A stretch of DNA of 64,000 nt from Gp1-AA122 sp036378535. Its GTDB lineage: Bacteria; Acidobacteriota; Terriglobia; Terriglobales; Acidobacteriaceae. How positions within the stretch are numbered: position 1 is the stretch's first letter; each line of letters starts with the position of its first letter. Of this stretch, positions 8,766 to 17,852 are shown piece after piece. Both the position numbers and the translations under genes were made by a program. The notes beneath the pieces are model-generated. The model did no database searches, had not been told where the DNA came from, and saw only the letters and a program-made list of their open reading frames with translations. The stretch covers positions 1 to 64,000 of the forward strand of contig DASUWH010000069.1 of assembly GCA_036378535.1 (NCBI GenBank), written 5' to 3'.

Positions 8766-9242
8766 TTACTGCTTCACGAGAGGATATAGAAGTCTTTCAA
8801 GAAATGTGAGAGGGCGGGCGTAAAAAAGAATTTCTCCCGGCTCTGCCTGCAAGGGTTGACCTGATTTCTTTGCTTCGTTACTGGGCTCTACGACTGTGAT
8901 CCCTTTCTGAATCACATCCTGAGTTGTTGCAAGTGCCATGCACCCACAACGCCAATACTCTGAAGTTAAAGTTACCTGGACGGACAGGTGGGGAGGAGGA
9001 GGCTGAGGTAGTGTGAACTCAGCCTGGCCACTGGCGCCGGTTTCAACATGCAGGACCCGGCCATTTGACGCCGCACTCCGTCCACCTTCGTCGTAGAGCA
9101 GAGATACTGAGACCTGTTGCTTCTGTAGCGGCTGTCCATTCTTTGCATTCACGATGCGAGCTCTTATCACTTGACCGAAGCATAAGGAATTGAGCCACAC
9201 TAGAACAAAACAGACGAGATATCGCAAAAGTTGTCGCATCAT
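8766..9242 (-). CDS. Small secreted protein of unknown function
   Basis: 158 residues from ATG 9242 (or 157 from 9239). The N-terminus MMRQLLRYLVCFVLVWLNSL is a signal peptide ending near FGQ. The mature part begins VIRARIVNAKNGQPLQKQ and looks like a carboxypeptidase-regulatory or transthyretin-like beta domain, followed by a proline run (QPPPPH) and a C-terminal helix TFLERLLYPLVKQ. It sits between two Rhs fragments, so it could be a passenger or immunity-like gene of the Rhs locus, but no known immunity family is recognised. Confidence 0.6.
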   Translation of the reverse strand: MMRQLLRYLVCFVLVWLNSLCFGQVIRARIVNAKNGQPLQKQQVSVSLLYDEGGRSAASNGRVLHVETGASGQAEFTLPQPPPPHLSVQVTLTSEYWRCGCMALATTQDVIQKGITVVEPSNEAKKSGQPLQAEPGEILFYARPLTFLERLLYPLVKQ

Positions 9243-9293
9243 AGTATTCTCATAAAAGTAGCTTATCGTTGCCTGGTGCCTTACACTCAACAC

Positions 9294-9515
9294 TCACTTA
9301 AAGGGGCACGCCTTCAGGTCGATGTTTCCTCCGAAAAACTGGACAACGTGGCCCCAGAGTCCATCTACGAAGATGTGCGCAGCAAATCCACTAGCACCCT
9401 CATTCGGATTAAATAAGTCGATGTGAGTGGTCCCGGCGATACCATACGTACCTCCGGAGACAGACCAACCGCCTAATTTCTCCAGGTGTAGCGTAGGTCC
9501 CGCTCCAGAGCCAAA
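9294..9515 (-). pseudogene. Fragment resembling the C-terminal tip of an Rhs-type protein
   Basis: The frame encodes GGWSVSGGTYGIAGTTHI, DLFNPNEG, GLWGHVVQFFGGN and then a stop at 9294. The DLFNP..GLWGHVV pattern resembles the ends of Rhs-associated proteins in acidobacteria. Upstream the frame runs into a dispersed hairpin repeat, so the body of the gene is missing. Assignment is by resemblance only. Confidence 0.4.
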
Positions 9516-9528
9516 CCAGGCCGGGTGC

Positions 9529-9557
9529 CCCACCCTACGCGGTTTTCGTAGGGTGGG
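9529..9557. repeat. Dispersed hairpin, CCCACCCTACG family
   Basis: CCCACCCTACG (9529-9539) pairs perfectly with CGTAGGGTGGG (9547-9557) around a 7-base loop. It is followed by TCTTTCGC rather than a T-run. Probably an intergenic palindromic element. It interrupts the frame ahead of the Rhs tip fragment. Confidence 0.7.
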
Positions 9558-10071
9558 TCTTTCGCAGGGGCTCGACCCATCCCCAACTCTGTCAAGCCCC
9601 CATAAGCCATCAATTCCTCCTAACTCCACAACTCCACGACAAATATTTCGTCCGCCAATTTGTCTCATTCACCTTACCCAATCCTTCATACTTAAGATAA
9701 GGAGAGGTGTAGGCAATCGAAGCCTTTCCCTTTGACCGGCGCTCCCGGCCGAAAATGATCTTTGAAAACCTGCCCTGGTGAATAACCAACGGGTTAACGT
9801 GCGGCGGCCAAGTCCTGTAAATCACGGATTTTACGTGTAACTCCTTAAGATCACGGATTTTGCCGACCCTGTGCCGCCCTCATCCTTTGTTTCCAGGAAT
9901 TTGCAAACTAAAAGTCCGAAATCCCCAAATCCCCGAAATCAAGGACTTGGCCGAACCTATACAACATCTTGCGGTTACTTCGACTTTTAAGAAAACCACA
10001 ATATCTTGTGGTTTGCGTGGCTCTGCTTTCGTAACGATTGATCACCGTTAACTAACTAAGCTCCCTCTTCC
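9558..10071. other. 514-bp gap between the Rhs remnants and the outer-membrane gene
   Basis: Low-information sequence. ATCACGGATTTT occurs at about 9822 and 9850 as a short direct repeat. No gene, RNA or strong hairpin is recognised. It may be decayed Rhs-locus DNA. Confidence 0.35.
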
Positions 10072-11232
10072 CTACTTCCATCCGAATGCCTTGCTGATCT
10101 TGAGGGTGAACCCGCTGCGATCGTTCAATTGGTGCAGGTTGACCATGTTGCGATAGCCGATATCGAGTGCGGCGCTTTTTGAGATATACCAGCGCACGCC
10201 CCAAACACCGTCGACCGGATCGTTCGGGCCTTGGGAGGTGTTTTCGGTATCGATTCCGATCAGGCCGAAGCCATGGCCCTCCTGCTGCAGGGCGCCGGTG
10301 AACTCCATGAGAAACTGCAGCCGGTGTTGAGCCCGAAAGATGAAGCCCTGGCCAAAGATGATGCGGTCGCCCGGCGTCATCAAGGTCTGCCGGTCGATGT
10401 GGGGGTTGCGCGTGACCAGATAGGTCACATTGTTGGCCAGGACGAACTCGCGAGGCAGCGTCTTGCTCAATCCCATCGTAAAGGAATATTCGATGGTGCC
10501 AGGCTGCAGCCCGAAGTGCGCCAGCTCGGTTGCCGAGCTCTCGGTGGGAATCATGAGCGAGCCGCGCATAGAAACGCTCAGAGGATCACCGCGCGTCTCA
10601 GACCAGAAGTTCCATTTGAGCCCAAGCGTCACCGGCCCGTAGTCGGTCTTGTTGTAGGCGGCAAAAGGAAAATCCGCGACGTAACCGGCGGCCGGTCCTT
10701 TCCACGTGTTGTTGAGCGGGCCCGGATTGAGGCCGCAATAGATGGGCGCCTCAAAAACGTTATGAGGGCATCCCGCCGGCTGCCGCAAGCTTAGTTGGGA
10801 AGGGACGCCGACGTGGAGATGCCGGTAAGGCTCGAACTCGGCAAAAACCATGATCTTCCTGGTGAAACCCGCGGCCACGTCAAATCCGCCGTTCAGCATG
10901 GTGACGCTGCCCGGAGCGCGTCCGAATTTGCTGGCATACGCTGAGAGAGTGAATGTTCCCTTTGGCAAACTTTCGGCCGTTTCCACCGTGAACACGCCCG
11001 GCGTTCCCGTCGTAGCCGGTACAGGCGCGAACCGTGGAGACGTTGGCTCTACGCCACTGGTTGGAGGTGTAGTCGGCGCCTGTGGATCGGCCGAAGAATC
11101 ACTGCTTCCCTGCGCCAAGTCAATGAGGGATTGCTGGACGGGACTGTTCGCAGAAGATGCCGAATCAGCCGATGCCGCAGGTATCCCCGGCATCTGCAGA
11201 AACGCCATTACAAGGATCGTGGAAAGTAACAT
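10072..11232 (-). CDS. Predicted outer-membrane beta-barrel protein of unknown function
   Basis: 386 residues. A hydrophobic leader (LLSTILVMAFLQMPGIPAASA) precedes a low-complexity Ser/Pro/Thr linker up to about residue 80. Then comes a series of alternating amphipathic strands with aromatic ends (GTFTLSAYASKF, KIMVFAEFEPY, PVTLGLKWNFW, TIEYSFTMGLSKTL, HRLQFLMEFTGAL, AALDIGYRNMV) ending in FTLKISKAFGWK. This is the pattern of a 12-16-strand barrel. No named family is recognised. The next gene upstream on the same strand (45 bp away) encodes a PagL-like outer-membrane protein, so both may form one envelope operon. Confidence 0.65.
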   Translation of the reverse strand: MLLSTILVMAFLQMPGIPAASADSASSANSPVQQSLIDLAQGSSDSSADPQAPTTPPTSGVEPTSPRFAPVPATTGTPGVFTVETAESLPKGTFTLSAYASKFGRAPGSVTMLNGGFDVAAGFTRKIMVFAEFEPYRHLHVGVPSQLSLRQPAGCPHNVFEAPIYCGLNPGPLNNTWKGPAAGYVADFPFAAYNKTDYGPVTLGLKWNFWSETRGDPLSVSMRGSLMIPTESSATELAHFGLQPGTIEYSFTMGLSKTLPREFVLANNVTYLVTRNPHIDRQTLMTPGDRIIFGQGFIFRAQHRLQFLMEFTGALQQEGHGFGLIGIDTENTSQGPNDPVDGVWGVRWYISKSAALDIGYRNMVNLHQLNDRSGFTLKISKAFGWK

Positions 11233-11276
11233 TCGACTCCGATGATATAAGGGAATGACTTATCGGACGAAATGGG

Positions 11277-11966
11277 TTACGGTCCTTTGTGAATGTCGTT
11301 ATTGCCTGGCAGATCGGCTGTCGTCCGAATTCTCGGTCTGAACCAGTGATATCCAACGGTTATTTGAATGCCGTTGACGGACGGATTGCGTGGCGCCGTC
11401 CAGGCATTGGATAAGTGCCAAGCATAGATGCCCGCATCTATCGATCGCTCCGCCCGGCGAAAGATCTGCCACCCAAAACCAATCTTAGGCACGACGTTGA
11501 AATTCGATGTGTCGCCGCGAGGAATATTCACATTCGTGAACACCACCCCTCCCGCCATCTCCACATAGGGGCGGGACCAGCCGTGGTGGCGGAAGTTCCA
11601 GCGAAAAGCGATGGGGTCTAATTCGGCTCCATACGCTGTCTGCAGGTTGGAGACGATAAACAGAGGGATCACATTCAGACTCCACTGCAGAGATCCGTGC
11701 AGCCATCCCGGCCCGTGGGGAGCCGTCAGTACGCGTCCCCAACGCACCCCGGCGGTCCAGACTTCCGTATTAAACGTGGTGGTTCCGCCATGCTGAGCGG
11801 CCACTCCGCCGGCCCAGATTTCCAAATCTTCAGTCCCTTTCACTTCTGTGGCGGTCACAAAATTCTGCCCTGAGCATCTCGAAGTCAAAACGATAGCTAG
11901 CATAGTTGCGCCGATTGCGGCCTGCAGAAACCCTTGGGCCAACGTAACTCTGACTTGCTTGACCAT
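11277..11966 (-). CDS. PagL-like (acyloxyacyl hydrolase family) outer-membrane protein
   Basis: 229 residues with a signal peptide ending near CSGQ. Eight or so beta strands follow. Near the C-terminus YAWHLSNAW (His184, Ser186, Asn187) matches the H-x-S-N motif of PagL, the lipid A 3-O-deacylase, where His and Ser are catalytic. The third PagL residue, a Glu about 12 positions after the Ser, is not evident: NPSVNGIQ has Val/Asn there. Activity is therefore uncertain, although membership of the barrel family is likely. It probably sits in the outer membrane. Confidence 0.6.
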   Translation of the reverse strand: MVKQVRVTLAQGFLQAAIGATMLAIVLTSRCSGQNFVTATEVKGTEDLEIWAGGVAAQHGGTTTFNTEVWTAGVRWGRVLTAPHGPGWLHGSLQWSLNVIPLFIVSNLQTAYGAELDPIAFRWNFRHHGWSRPYVEMAGGVVFTNVNIPRGDTSNFNVVPKIGFGWQIFRRAERSIDAGIYAWHLSNAWTAPRNPSVNGIQITVGYHWFRPRIRTTADLPGNNDIHKGP

Positions 11967-12300
11967 AAGGCTTATGCACTGAAGTTAGGATGCGAGGGCG
12001 CGCAAGTCCTGTTGCACTTGGGAACTCGGCGAAGTTAGCGGATCCAGTGGCTACTGGATTTGTTCAGGAATTTGAGAAGGGTTGGTTTTAATTGTTATAG
12101 ATGAAATGGATGGCGTCTTTGGGGGAGGTGAGCCGCCCGCATCTGGCTTCTGCACTACTCCTGGCGCCATCCACGCCAGAATTGTCCTGCTAAATTGCAG
12201 GAATGCAACAACAATTTATTTCTTGTTCTGAAAATGGAACAAGATTGAGAAGATTGGTCTTAACCGCTACTTTTGATCAGGGGGAAGGATGGAGTGTGCG
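11967..12300. other. 334-bp intergenic gap
   Basis: Contains the leader of the PagL-like gene and the 3' side of the AlaX gene. A/T-rich stretches near 12080-12110 and 12205-12260 may include promoters. No repeat, RNA gene or reading frame is recognised. Confidence 0.35.
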
Positions 12301-13527
12301 CTAGCTTGCCCGCACATGTTCGGCCATCGCCTTCAAAACGCTTTGAACTGCGCTTTCGTTTGGAACGCCGCCCTGGGCCATGTCCTTGCCACCGCCGCCG
12401 CGCCCCCCGACATTTCCCAGCTCTTGTTTCAGAAGCGCTCCCAGGTTGATGGACTGTCCCGCAGACGCGGCGGTCACCACCGACAGCTGTTCGGTCGTCC
12501 CCAGCAAAGCCACGACATCGGGCTGCAATCGCGTAAGCTTTTGAGACAGTAACTTGATGTAAGCGAGGTCGCGATCTTCGAAAACCTGCATCACCAGCTT
12601 GCGCCCGCTGGTAGTGGGCGTTTCCGACAACATGCGTGCCGCGTGCTGTTCCACAATTTCCTCGAGCATCTGTTCGCGCTCGCGCCGCCCGGCTTTGCCC
12701 TCTTCTTGTAACTTGCGAATCTGCTGTGGCACTTCCCAGATATGCGAGGAGAACAATGTGGCGGCTTCCGTCAGCGCCGTGTAGTCGCGGCGCGCGGTTT
12801 TCACGGCACGTTGGCCGCAGACGAACTCCACCCGAATTCCCTGCCGAACCTTTTCGGTTTTCCGCAACAGGATGCAGCCAATCTGTCCGGTGTGTTGCAC
12901 ATGAGTTCCGCCGCAGGCGGATAAATCAAAATCATGGATGCTGATCAGGCGTAAATGCTCGCGCTCGGCAGGAGGCAGCTTGCGAAGCTCAAGATCTTGC
13001 GCTTCCTGGTACGAAACAAAGCGTATCTCTACAGGCCGATCTTCGAGGATGATCTCGTTCGCCATACGCTCGGCGGCTTCCAGCTGTTCACGCGACAGCG
13101 ATTTGGTGTCAAGATCGATCGAGCAGTAGTCCTCGGCCATATGAAAAGAAACGGTGGGCATATCGAAGAGCCGAACGAAGGCGGCAGACAGTACGTGCTG
13201 CCCGGAGTGCTGCTGCATGTGATCACGACGGCGCCCCTCATCGATGCTGCCATGAACAGGCATTCCGGGCTGCAGGTCAAGAAGGTCATCCAGATAATGT
13301 CGGATAATGCCGGTGTCGTTTTCTGCTACCTCCACCACCCGGCTCTGGCGTTGGCCGCTCGCAATCCATCCCGTATCGAATGTCTGACCGCCACTCGTGG
13401 GATAAAAGGCAGTGCGGTCGAGCACCACCGCCGCTCGAGGCTCCGCATCCGAAGCGGGAATGACCTCCACAACATGAGCGTCAAAGTCGTAGAGAAAGGA
13501 GTTGCCGTAGTAAAGACGTTCGGTCAT
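12301..13527 (-). CDS. AlaX-L type alanyl-tRNA editing protein
   Basis: 408 residues. It hydrolyses Ser (and Gly) wrongly attached to tRNA-Ala, as the free-standing counterpart of the AlaRS editing domain. The N-terminal part has FYPTSGGQTFDTG. The zinc/editing site is visible as His107-SGQ-His111 and Cys205-GGT-His209. A helical region about 250-300 leads to a DHHA1-type C-terminal domain ending in GGRGGGGKDMAQGG. This long form matches AlaX-L. It lies 30 bp downstream of threonine synthase on the same strand, so the two are probably co-transcribed. Confidence 0.92.
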   Translation of the reverse strand: MTERLYYGNSFLYDFDAHVVEVIPASDAEPRAAVVLDRTAFYPTSGGQTFDTGWIASGQRQSRVVEVAENDTGIIRHYLDDLLDLQPGMPVHGSIDEGRRRDHMQQHSGQHVLSAAFVRLFDMPTVSFHMAEDYCSIDLDTKSLSREQLEAAERMANEIILEDRPVEIRFVSYQEAQDLELRKLPPAEREHLRLISIHDFDLSACGGTHVQHTGQIGCILLRKTEKVRQGIRVEFVCGQRAVKTARRDYTALTEAATLFSSHIWEVPQQIRKLQEEGKAGRREREQMLEEIVEQHAARMLSETPTTSGRKLVMQVFEDRDLAYIKLLSQKLTRLQPDVVALLGTTEQLSVVTAASAGQSINLGALLKQELGNVGGRGGGGKDMAQGGVPNESAVQSVLKAMAEHVRAS

Positions 13528-13557
13528 GAGCGTGGCTCAACTGAGAAGTGGGACCCG

Positions 13558-14772
13558 TTAGTACGGCCCGATGATGCCGCCAATCTGCCGGGAACGGGGC
13601 GGTTGCGGAGCCGGCGCCGCCTGCGGGTGCTCCTTCTCGATCACTTCCAGATATTTCAGGCCGGTGCCGGTATTGAACAGGACCACTCGATCATCGGGTC
13701 CGAAGAAACCGGAGGAACGCAATTTTCGGTACGCCGCCAGCGATGCTGCGCCTTCAGGGGCCGCGAACACGCCTTCCACTCGAGCCCAGTGCCGCAGAGC
13801 GTCCATGATCTCATCATCGGTAACGGCCAGAGCTACCCCCCCACTTTTATGAAGGATGTCGAGGATCAGGTAATCACCATAAGCTTTGGGCACGCGCAGG
13901 CCCGCGGCAATGGTGGACGCATTGGCCCACATTTCGGAGGCTGGCTGGCCTTCATCCCATGCTTTAGGAATGGGGGCGCAACCCTCAGATTGAACAGCTA
14001 CCATCTGCGGGCGTTCCGAGCCGATCCATCCTAGTTCCTGCATCTCGTCAAAGGCCTTCCACATGCCGATCAGGCCCACGCCCCCGCCAGTCGGATAGAT
14101 GATGCCTTCCGGCAACTTCCATCCCAGCTGCTCTGCGACTTCGTAACCCATAGTCTTCTTGCCTTCGACACGAAAGGGCTCTTTCAGAGTGGAAACATCG
14201 AACCAGTTGGCGGATTGACCCCGCGTTTGAACCATGCGGGCGCAGTCGCTGATGAGGCCGTCCACCAAGGTGACATGGGCGCCGTAAGTCTGACATTCGA
14301 TCCGGTTGGCCATGGGCACATCTTTTGGCATAAAGATGTGAGCTTCTATGTGAGCAGCGGCCGCATAGGCGGCGAGAGCGCTGGCTGCATTTCCCGCTGA
14401 CGGTACGGCCAGCTTGGATATCCGATAATGCCGCGCCATGGTCACGGCCGCCGATAGCCCGCGCGCTTTGAAGGAGCCGGTGGGATTCAGGCCTTCATCT
14501 TTAATGAAGACGTTGGGCGTTTCCCGGCTGGGGAGCATAGGCGTAAAGCCTTCCCCCAAGCTAACGGGATCGGAGCCGGGCAGCACTTCGGCGTAGCGCC
14601 ACATGTTGGCCGTCCGTCCGGCCAGCGATTCGCGCCGAAACGTCTTTTTGATCGCCGGGAGATCGTAACGGGCAAACAGGACGCCGCTGTCCTTAGGGCA
14701 AACTGTGTTGGGCTGTGAGGGTGAGAGTCGCTCCCCACATTTGCTGCATTCCAGAAACGTAAGCGGGGCCAT
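13558..14772 (-). CDS. thrC: Threonine synthase
   Basis: 404 residues from ATG 14772 (a TTG two codons earlier is possible). A PLP enzyme that makes threonine from O-phosphohomoserine. An N-terminal zinc-ribbon-like segment has CSKC and a third Cys. PLP binds the Lys in NPTGSFKARG, the phosphate loop is PTGGGVG, and PSAGNAASALAAY is typical of the short threonine synthase class. The C-terminus has a proline/arginine tail (APAPQPPRSRQIGG). It is first in a probable operon with alaX. Confidence 0.92.
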   Translation of the reverse strand: MAPLTFLECSKCGERLSPSQPNTVCPKDSGVLFARYDLPAIKKTFRRESLAGRTANMWRYAEVLPGSDPVSLGEGFTPMLPSRETPNVFIKDEGLNPTGSFKARGLSAAVTMARHYRISKLAVPSAGNAASALAAYAAAAHIEAHIFMPKDVPMANRIECQTYGAHVTLVDGLISDCARMVQTRGQSANWFDVSTLKEPFRVEGKKTMGYEVAEQLGWKLPEGIIYPTGGGVGLIGMWKAFDEMQELGWIGSERPQMVAVQSEGCAPIPKAWDEGQPASEMWANASTIAAGLRVPKAYGDYLILDILHKSGGVALAVTDDEIMDALRHWARVEGVFAAPEGAASLAAYRKLRSSGFFGPDDRVVLFNTGTGLKYLEVIEKEHPQAAPAPQPPRSRQIGGIIGPY

Positions 14773-14834
14773 TGGCAAAGAAAGTTTAGCACCCCGTAGG
14801 TCTCATCGCCGAACCCAGCGAGGCCGTCGACGGC

Positions 14835-15575
14835 TCAGGAATCCTGCGGCAGCCTTTTCAGGAACGCGTTCGCTTTTCGAAACCACGGCCGTTCTCGTCG
14901 GCGCAGGTAAGCCGGCATAGTCGGTCTTTTGGCCTGAATCTGCTCCGCCCAATGACGCGCCTCCTGGAATCTCTGCTGCGACGCCAGAAAAAGCGCGTAA
15001 TTGTAGTAGGTTTCGGAGAGGGTCGAAGTCGTGGTCACCTGGCGAAATAGCTCGTCAGCTCTTTGTGGCTGTCCGGTATTGGCGTAGGCATGGGCAAGCA
15101 GGCCGGCGGCTCGCTGGAAATCGTACTTTCCATCGCCATTGACGACACGCTCGAGATCCTCCACAGCGGGGAGAAAATCCTGCAGCTGAACTTCGCAAAT
15201 GCCGCGCCGGTAAAAAGGATCCGGCGAATCGGAACGCGAAGATATGGAATGCGTGTAGCAGGTGCGCGCCCGGGCAAACTTGCCTTCTTCCATGTAGAGA
15301 TCGGCCAACTCTTCATAGTTGCCGGCGGAGGGATTATCGAGGATCGCCGATTCGAGTTCGCGAATGCGTTTGCGGCGAGGGAACACCTTGAAAGATTGCC
15401 GAAGCAAACCAAGATCGGGCAGGACTTCCAGGGCAATGTAGACGATGGCACCCAGCCCGCCCCCGACGATGATGATCCACAGCCAGAAGCCATCGGGACG
15501 GCGGCGTATAAAATGGACGATCGCGAACGCCTGTAGCAGGAGGCCCCAGCTAAAGAAATGAAGCAGAAGTCCCAT
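14835..15575 (-). CDS. Membrane-anchored TPR protein
   Basis: 246 residues from ATG 15575. Two N-terminal membrane helices (LLLHFFSWGLLLQAFAIVHF and FWLWIIIVGGGLGAIVYIAL) are followed by a basic linker (FPRRKRIRE) and TPR-type helices: AGNYEELADLYMEEGKFARA, SPDPFYRRGICEVQLQDFLP, RAAGLLAHAYANTGQPQRA, SETYYNYALFLASQQRFQEA. A scaffold or assembly role is usual for such proteins; partners are unknown. The frame continues to 15725, but the membrane helix starts right after this ATG. Confidence 0.75.
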   Translation of the reverse strand: MGLLLHFFSWGLLLQAFAIVHFIRRRPDGFWLWIIIVGGGLGAIVYIALEVLPDLGLLRQSFKVFPRRKRIRELESAILDNPSAGNYEELADLYMEEGKFARARTCYTHSISSRSDSPDPFYRRGICEVQLQDFLPAVEDLERVVNGDGKYDFQRAAGLLAHAYANTGQPQRADELFRQVTTTSTLSETYYNYALFLASQQRFQEARHWAEQIQAKRPTMPAYLRRRERPWFRKANAFLKRLPQDS

Positions 15576-15862
15576 TGGGGAAATCGCACTATAGCATGCG
15601 ACGCGCGCCCTCCCCGGCGGGCCGTAACAAACGGTAGGCAAAATGCAACAATCAGACCAGAAAGCCGCATGCGGGAGGGCGATTGTACGGACTCGCTCAG
15701 GGCATTTCACCGGGCCTGCGGCCAAATATAACTGCTGACTTAGATTAGCGGTTCAACAATGAATATGCCGCCACAGGGGAGTGGTAAGTGGTTTCCCTGC
15801 CCCGAGAAATGAATTACATTCTTTTGCCATATCAAGAGTGGGGTTGCGCGGAGGCCTAAACT

Positions 15863-17818
15863 ATGAGTCGTTGGGCGACATTAGCGTGCTGCCTGCTGGC
15901 GGTTCTTTGTATCGCAATGGTGGCATGCACCATCAGCAGTACTCCGGGCACCCAGACTCCCGTCTCTCTATCCATCCAGCCCGCAAATCCTACGCTGCCT
16001 TTGGGCCTTGTCCAGAGCTTTTTAGCCATAGCCCAGCTACACGACGGTAGCTTGCAGGATGTGAGCCGTATCGCGCTATGGACCTCCTCGAACCCGGCGG
16101 TTGCTTCCATCGACAGCAAGGGAACTCTCAAGACCTTGTCTCAGGGAAGTACGACGGTTACGGCCGTGTACGGTTCTTTGACGGCCACCTCCGGAGTAAC
16201 AGTCGCGCCGCCAGGGGTGATCGCGGTAAATATCAATCCCCCAAATCCCAGCCCGATTGAAGTAGGAAACACGCTGCAGTTTACCGCCACAGGAACCATG
16301 AGCGACGGCAGCAACCCGCCCGACATCACCAACAAGGTGAAGTGGGCGTCTTCCAACAGCAGTGTTGCCGACATCACTTCGGGAGGATTGGCGAAGGGCG
16401 ATGCCGTAGGCGTCGCGTTGATCAGCGCCACTTACGGAACTGGGCAGAACGCTCCCGTCGGCTTCGCCACCCTCATCGTCAATCCGTTGTTGACTTCTAT
16501 CAATGTGATTCCCAATCTCGTCGATATTGCCGAGAGCACGGTGCAGCAATTCAGCGCTATCGGCTTCTACAATGACGGAAGCACCCAGGACATAACCGCA
16601 CAAACCTCTACTCAGTGGGCCGCTAACTGCACGCCATCAGGCGTAGCTAACGTCAATGCCGGACTAGCAAAGACAACTTTGACGGCAGGCTCGTGCACCA
16701 TCACAGCGACTTCAGGCAGCGTCAGCAATGTGGCGACATTGACCAATTCCGCCTTCAGCCTGAGCGCGCTGGCCGTCACCCCTGCGGTACCCGCTTTGCC
16801 GATCGGAGTGCCTATTCAGTTTCGAGCGACCGGACAATTCGGCGCGACCGGGCCAGTTCAGGATCTGACATCAGCGCCGGGAATTAAATGGACATCGAGC
16901 AATACCTCCGTAGCGAAGAATCCTAGCGCCGGAAAGACGACGACGGTTGCGCACGGCACCACCACAATCACAGCCAAGTTCGGCAGTACGACAGCAACAA
17001 CTACTTTGACGGTCAGCACCGCGACGCTATCTTCCATTAGCCTGACGGTCCCGCTGACGAAACTTGGCGAAGGAACTATCTCTCAATTAAAAGCCACCGG
17101 AAAATTCAGCGATAACAGCACGCTGGATCTGACCAACGCTGTAACCTGGAAATCGTCCGGACCCGCGATTGCAGTTTCTACGACAGGGTTGGTCACGGCT
17201 AACATTCCCGGCAGCGCCACCGTAACCGCGTCTCTCAACGGGGTGAGTGCTACCACGGCAACCCTGCAGGTGAACCCGGAGACTATACAATCCGTGGCCA
17301 TCACGCCCGCGTCTGCGAGCATCGCCCCCGGTACGACTCAACAATTCAAAGCCACGGTCACGTTCTCTGACAAGACACAGCAAGACATTACCTCGCTTCT
17401 GCAGTGGAATTCGTCGGATTCATCGGTGGCAACGGTCGAAGACTTCGATACTACGGCGGGCCTTGCCAGCGCGGTGGGCGCGGGAAGCTCAAATATTTCC
17501 GCAGTATTCGGATCCGTAAACGCCTCTACGTCGCCATTGACTGTAACGGGAGCTGCACCCGCCAGTTTGGCCATCACAGCCAATCCCAGCATGACGCTAG
17601 GGACAAGCCAGCAGTTGAAGGCGGAGGTCACCTTCAATGACCTAACCAGCCAGGACGTGACGTCGCTGGTCACATGGTCATCGAGCAACATCAGTGTGCT
17701 GGTGATGACCACCTCAGGAATGGCGATAACTTCGGGTCATGGCTCAGCCACCGTGACCGCCACCTTCACTTCCTCGCTGGGAAGCGCCACAAACACGGCC
17801 ACGATCACGGTCCCGTAG
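15863..17818 (+). CDS. Ig-like (BIG_2) domain surface lipoprotein
   Basis: 651 residues. The signal peptide ends in a lipobox, CIAMVAC, with Cys22 as the likely lipidation site. About seven bacterial Ig-like group 2 units of roughly 90 residues follow. Each carries an L-x-x-x-P-L-G-x-x-x-Q-F-x-A-x-G opening, DGS or DNS, a W-x-S-S-N-x-x-V-A core and a T-x-V-x-A-x-x-x closing strand. Such proteins act at the cell surface in adhesion or structure. The gene is followed at 34 bp by a HAD phosphatase. Confidence 0.85.
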   Translation: MSRWATLACCLLAVLCIAMVACTISSTPGTQTPVSLSIQPANPTLPLGLVQSFLAIAQLHDGSLQDVSRIALWTSSNPAVASIDSKGTLKTLSQGSTTVTAVYGSLTATSGVTVAPPGVIAVNINPPNPSPIEVGNTLQFTATGTMSDGSNPPDITNKVKWASSNSSVADITSGGLAKGDAVGVALISATYGTGQNAPVGFATLIVNPLLTSINVIPNLVDIAESTVQQFSAIGFYNDGSTQDITAQTSTQWAANCTPSGVANVNAGLAKTTLTAGSCTITATSGSVSNVATLTNSAFSLSALAVTPAVPALPIGVPIQFRATGQFGATGPVQDLTSAPGIKWTSSNTSVAKNPSAGKTTTVAHGTTTITAKFGSTTATTTLTVSTATLSSISLTVPLTKLGEGTISQLKATGKFSDNSTLDLTNAVTWKSSGPAIAVSTTGLVTANIPGSATVTASLNGVSATTATLQVNPETIQSVAITPASASIAPGTTQQFKATVTFSDKTQQDITSLLQWNSSDSSVATVEDFDTTAGLASAVGAGSSNISAVFGSVNASTSPLTVTGAAPASLAITANPSMTLGTSQQLKAEVTFNDLTSQDVTSLVTWSSSNISVLVMTTSGMAITSGHGSATVTATFTSSLGSATNTATITVP

Positions 17819-17852
17819 CGGCGAACGGCCTCGACGGGGGCTCACATTGCGG

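Noticed and set aside
9860..10051. 63-aa open frame
   Set aside because: Low-information sequence with no ribosome site, conserved motif or neighbour that would support it.
10231..10794. 187-aa open frame on the plus strand
   Set aside because: Antisense to the outer-membrane barrel gene, which has a leader peptide and regular strands.
12955..14034. 359-aa open frame on the plus strand
   Set aside because: It lies antisense across alaX and thrC, both with full family motifs on the minus strand, and shows no domain of its own.
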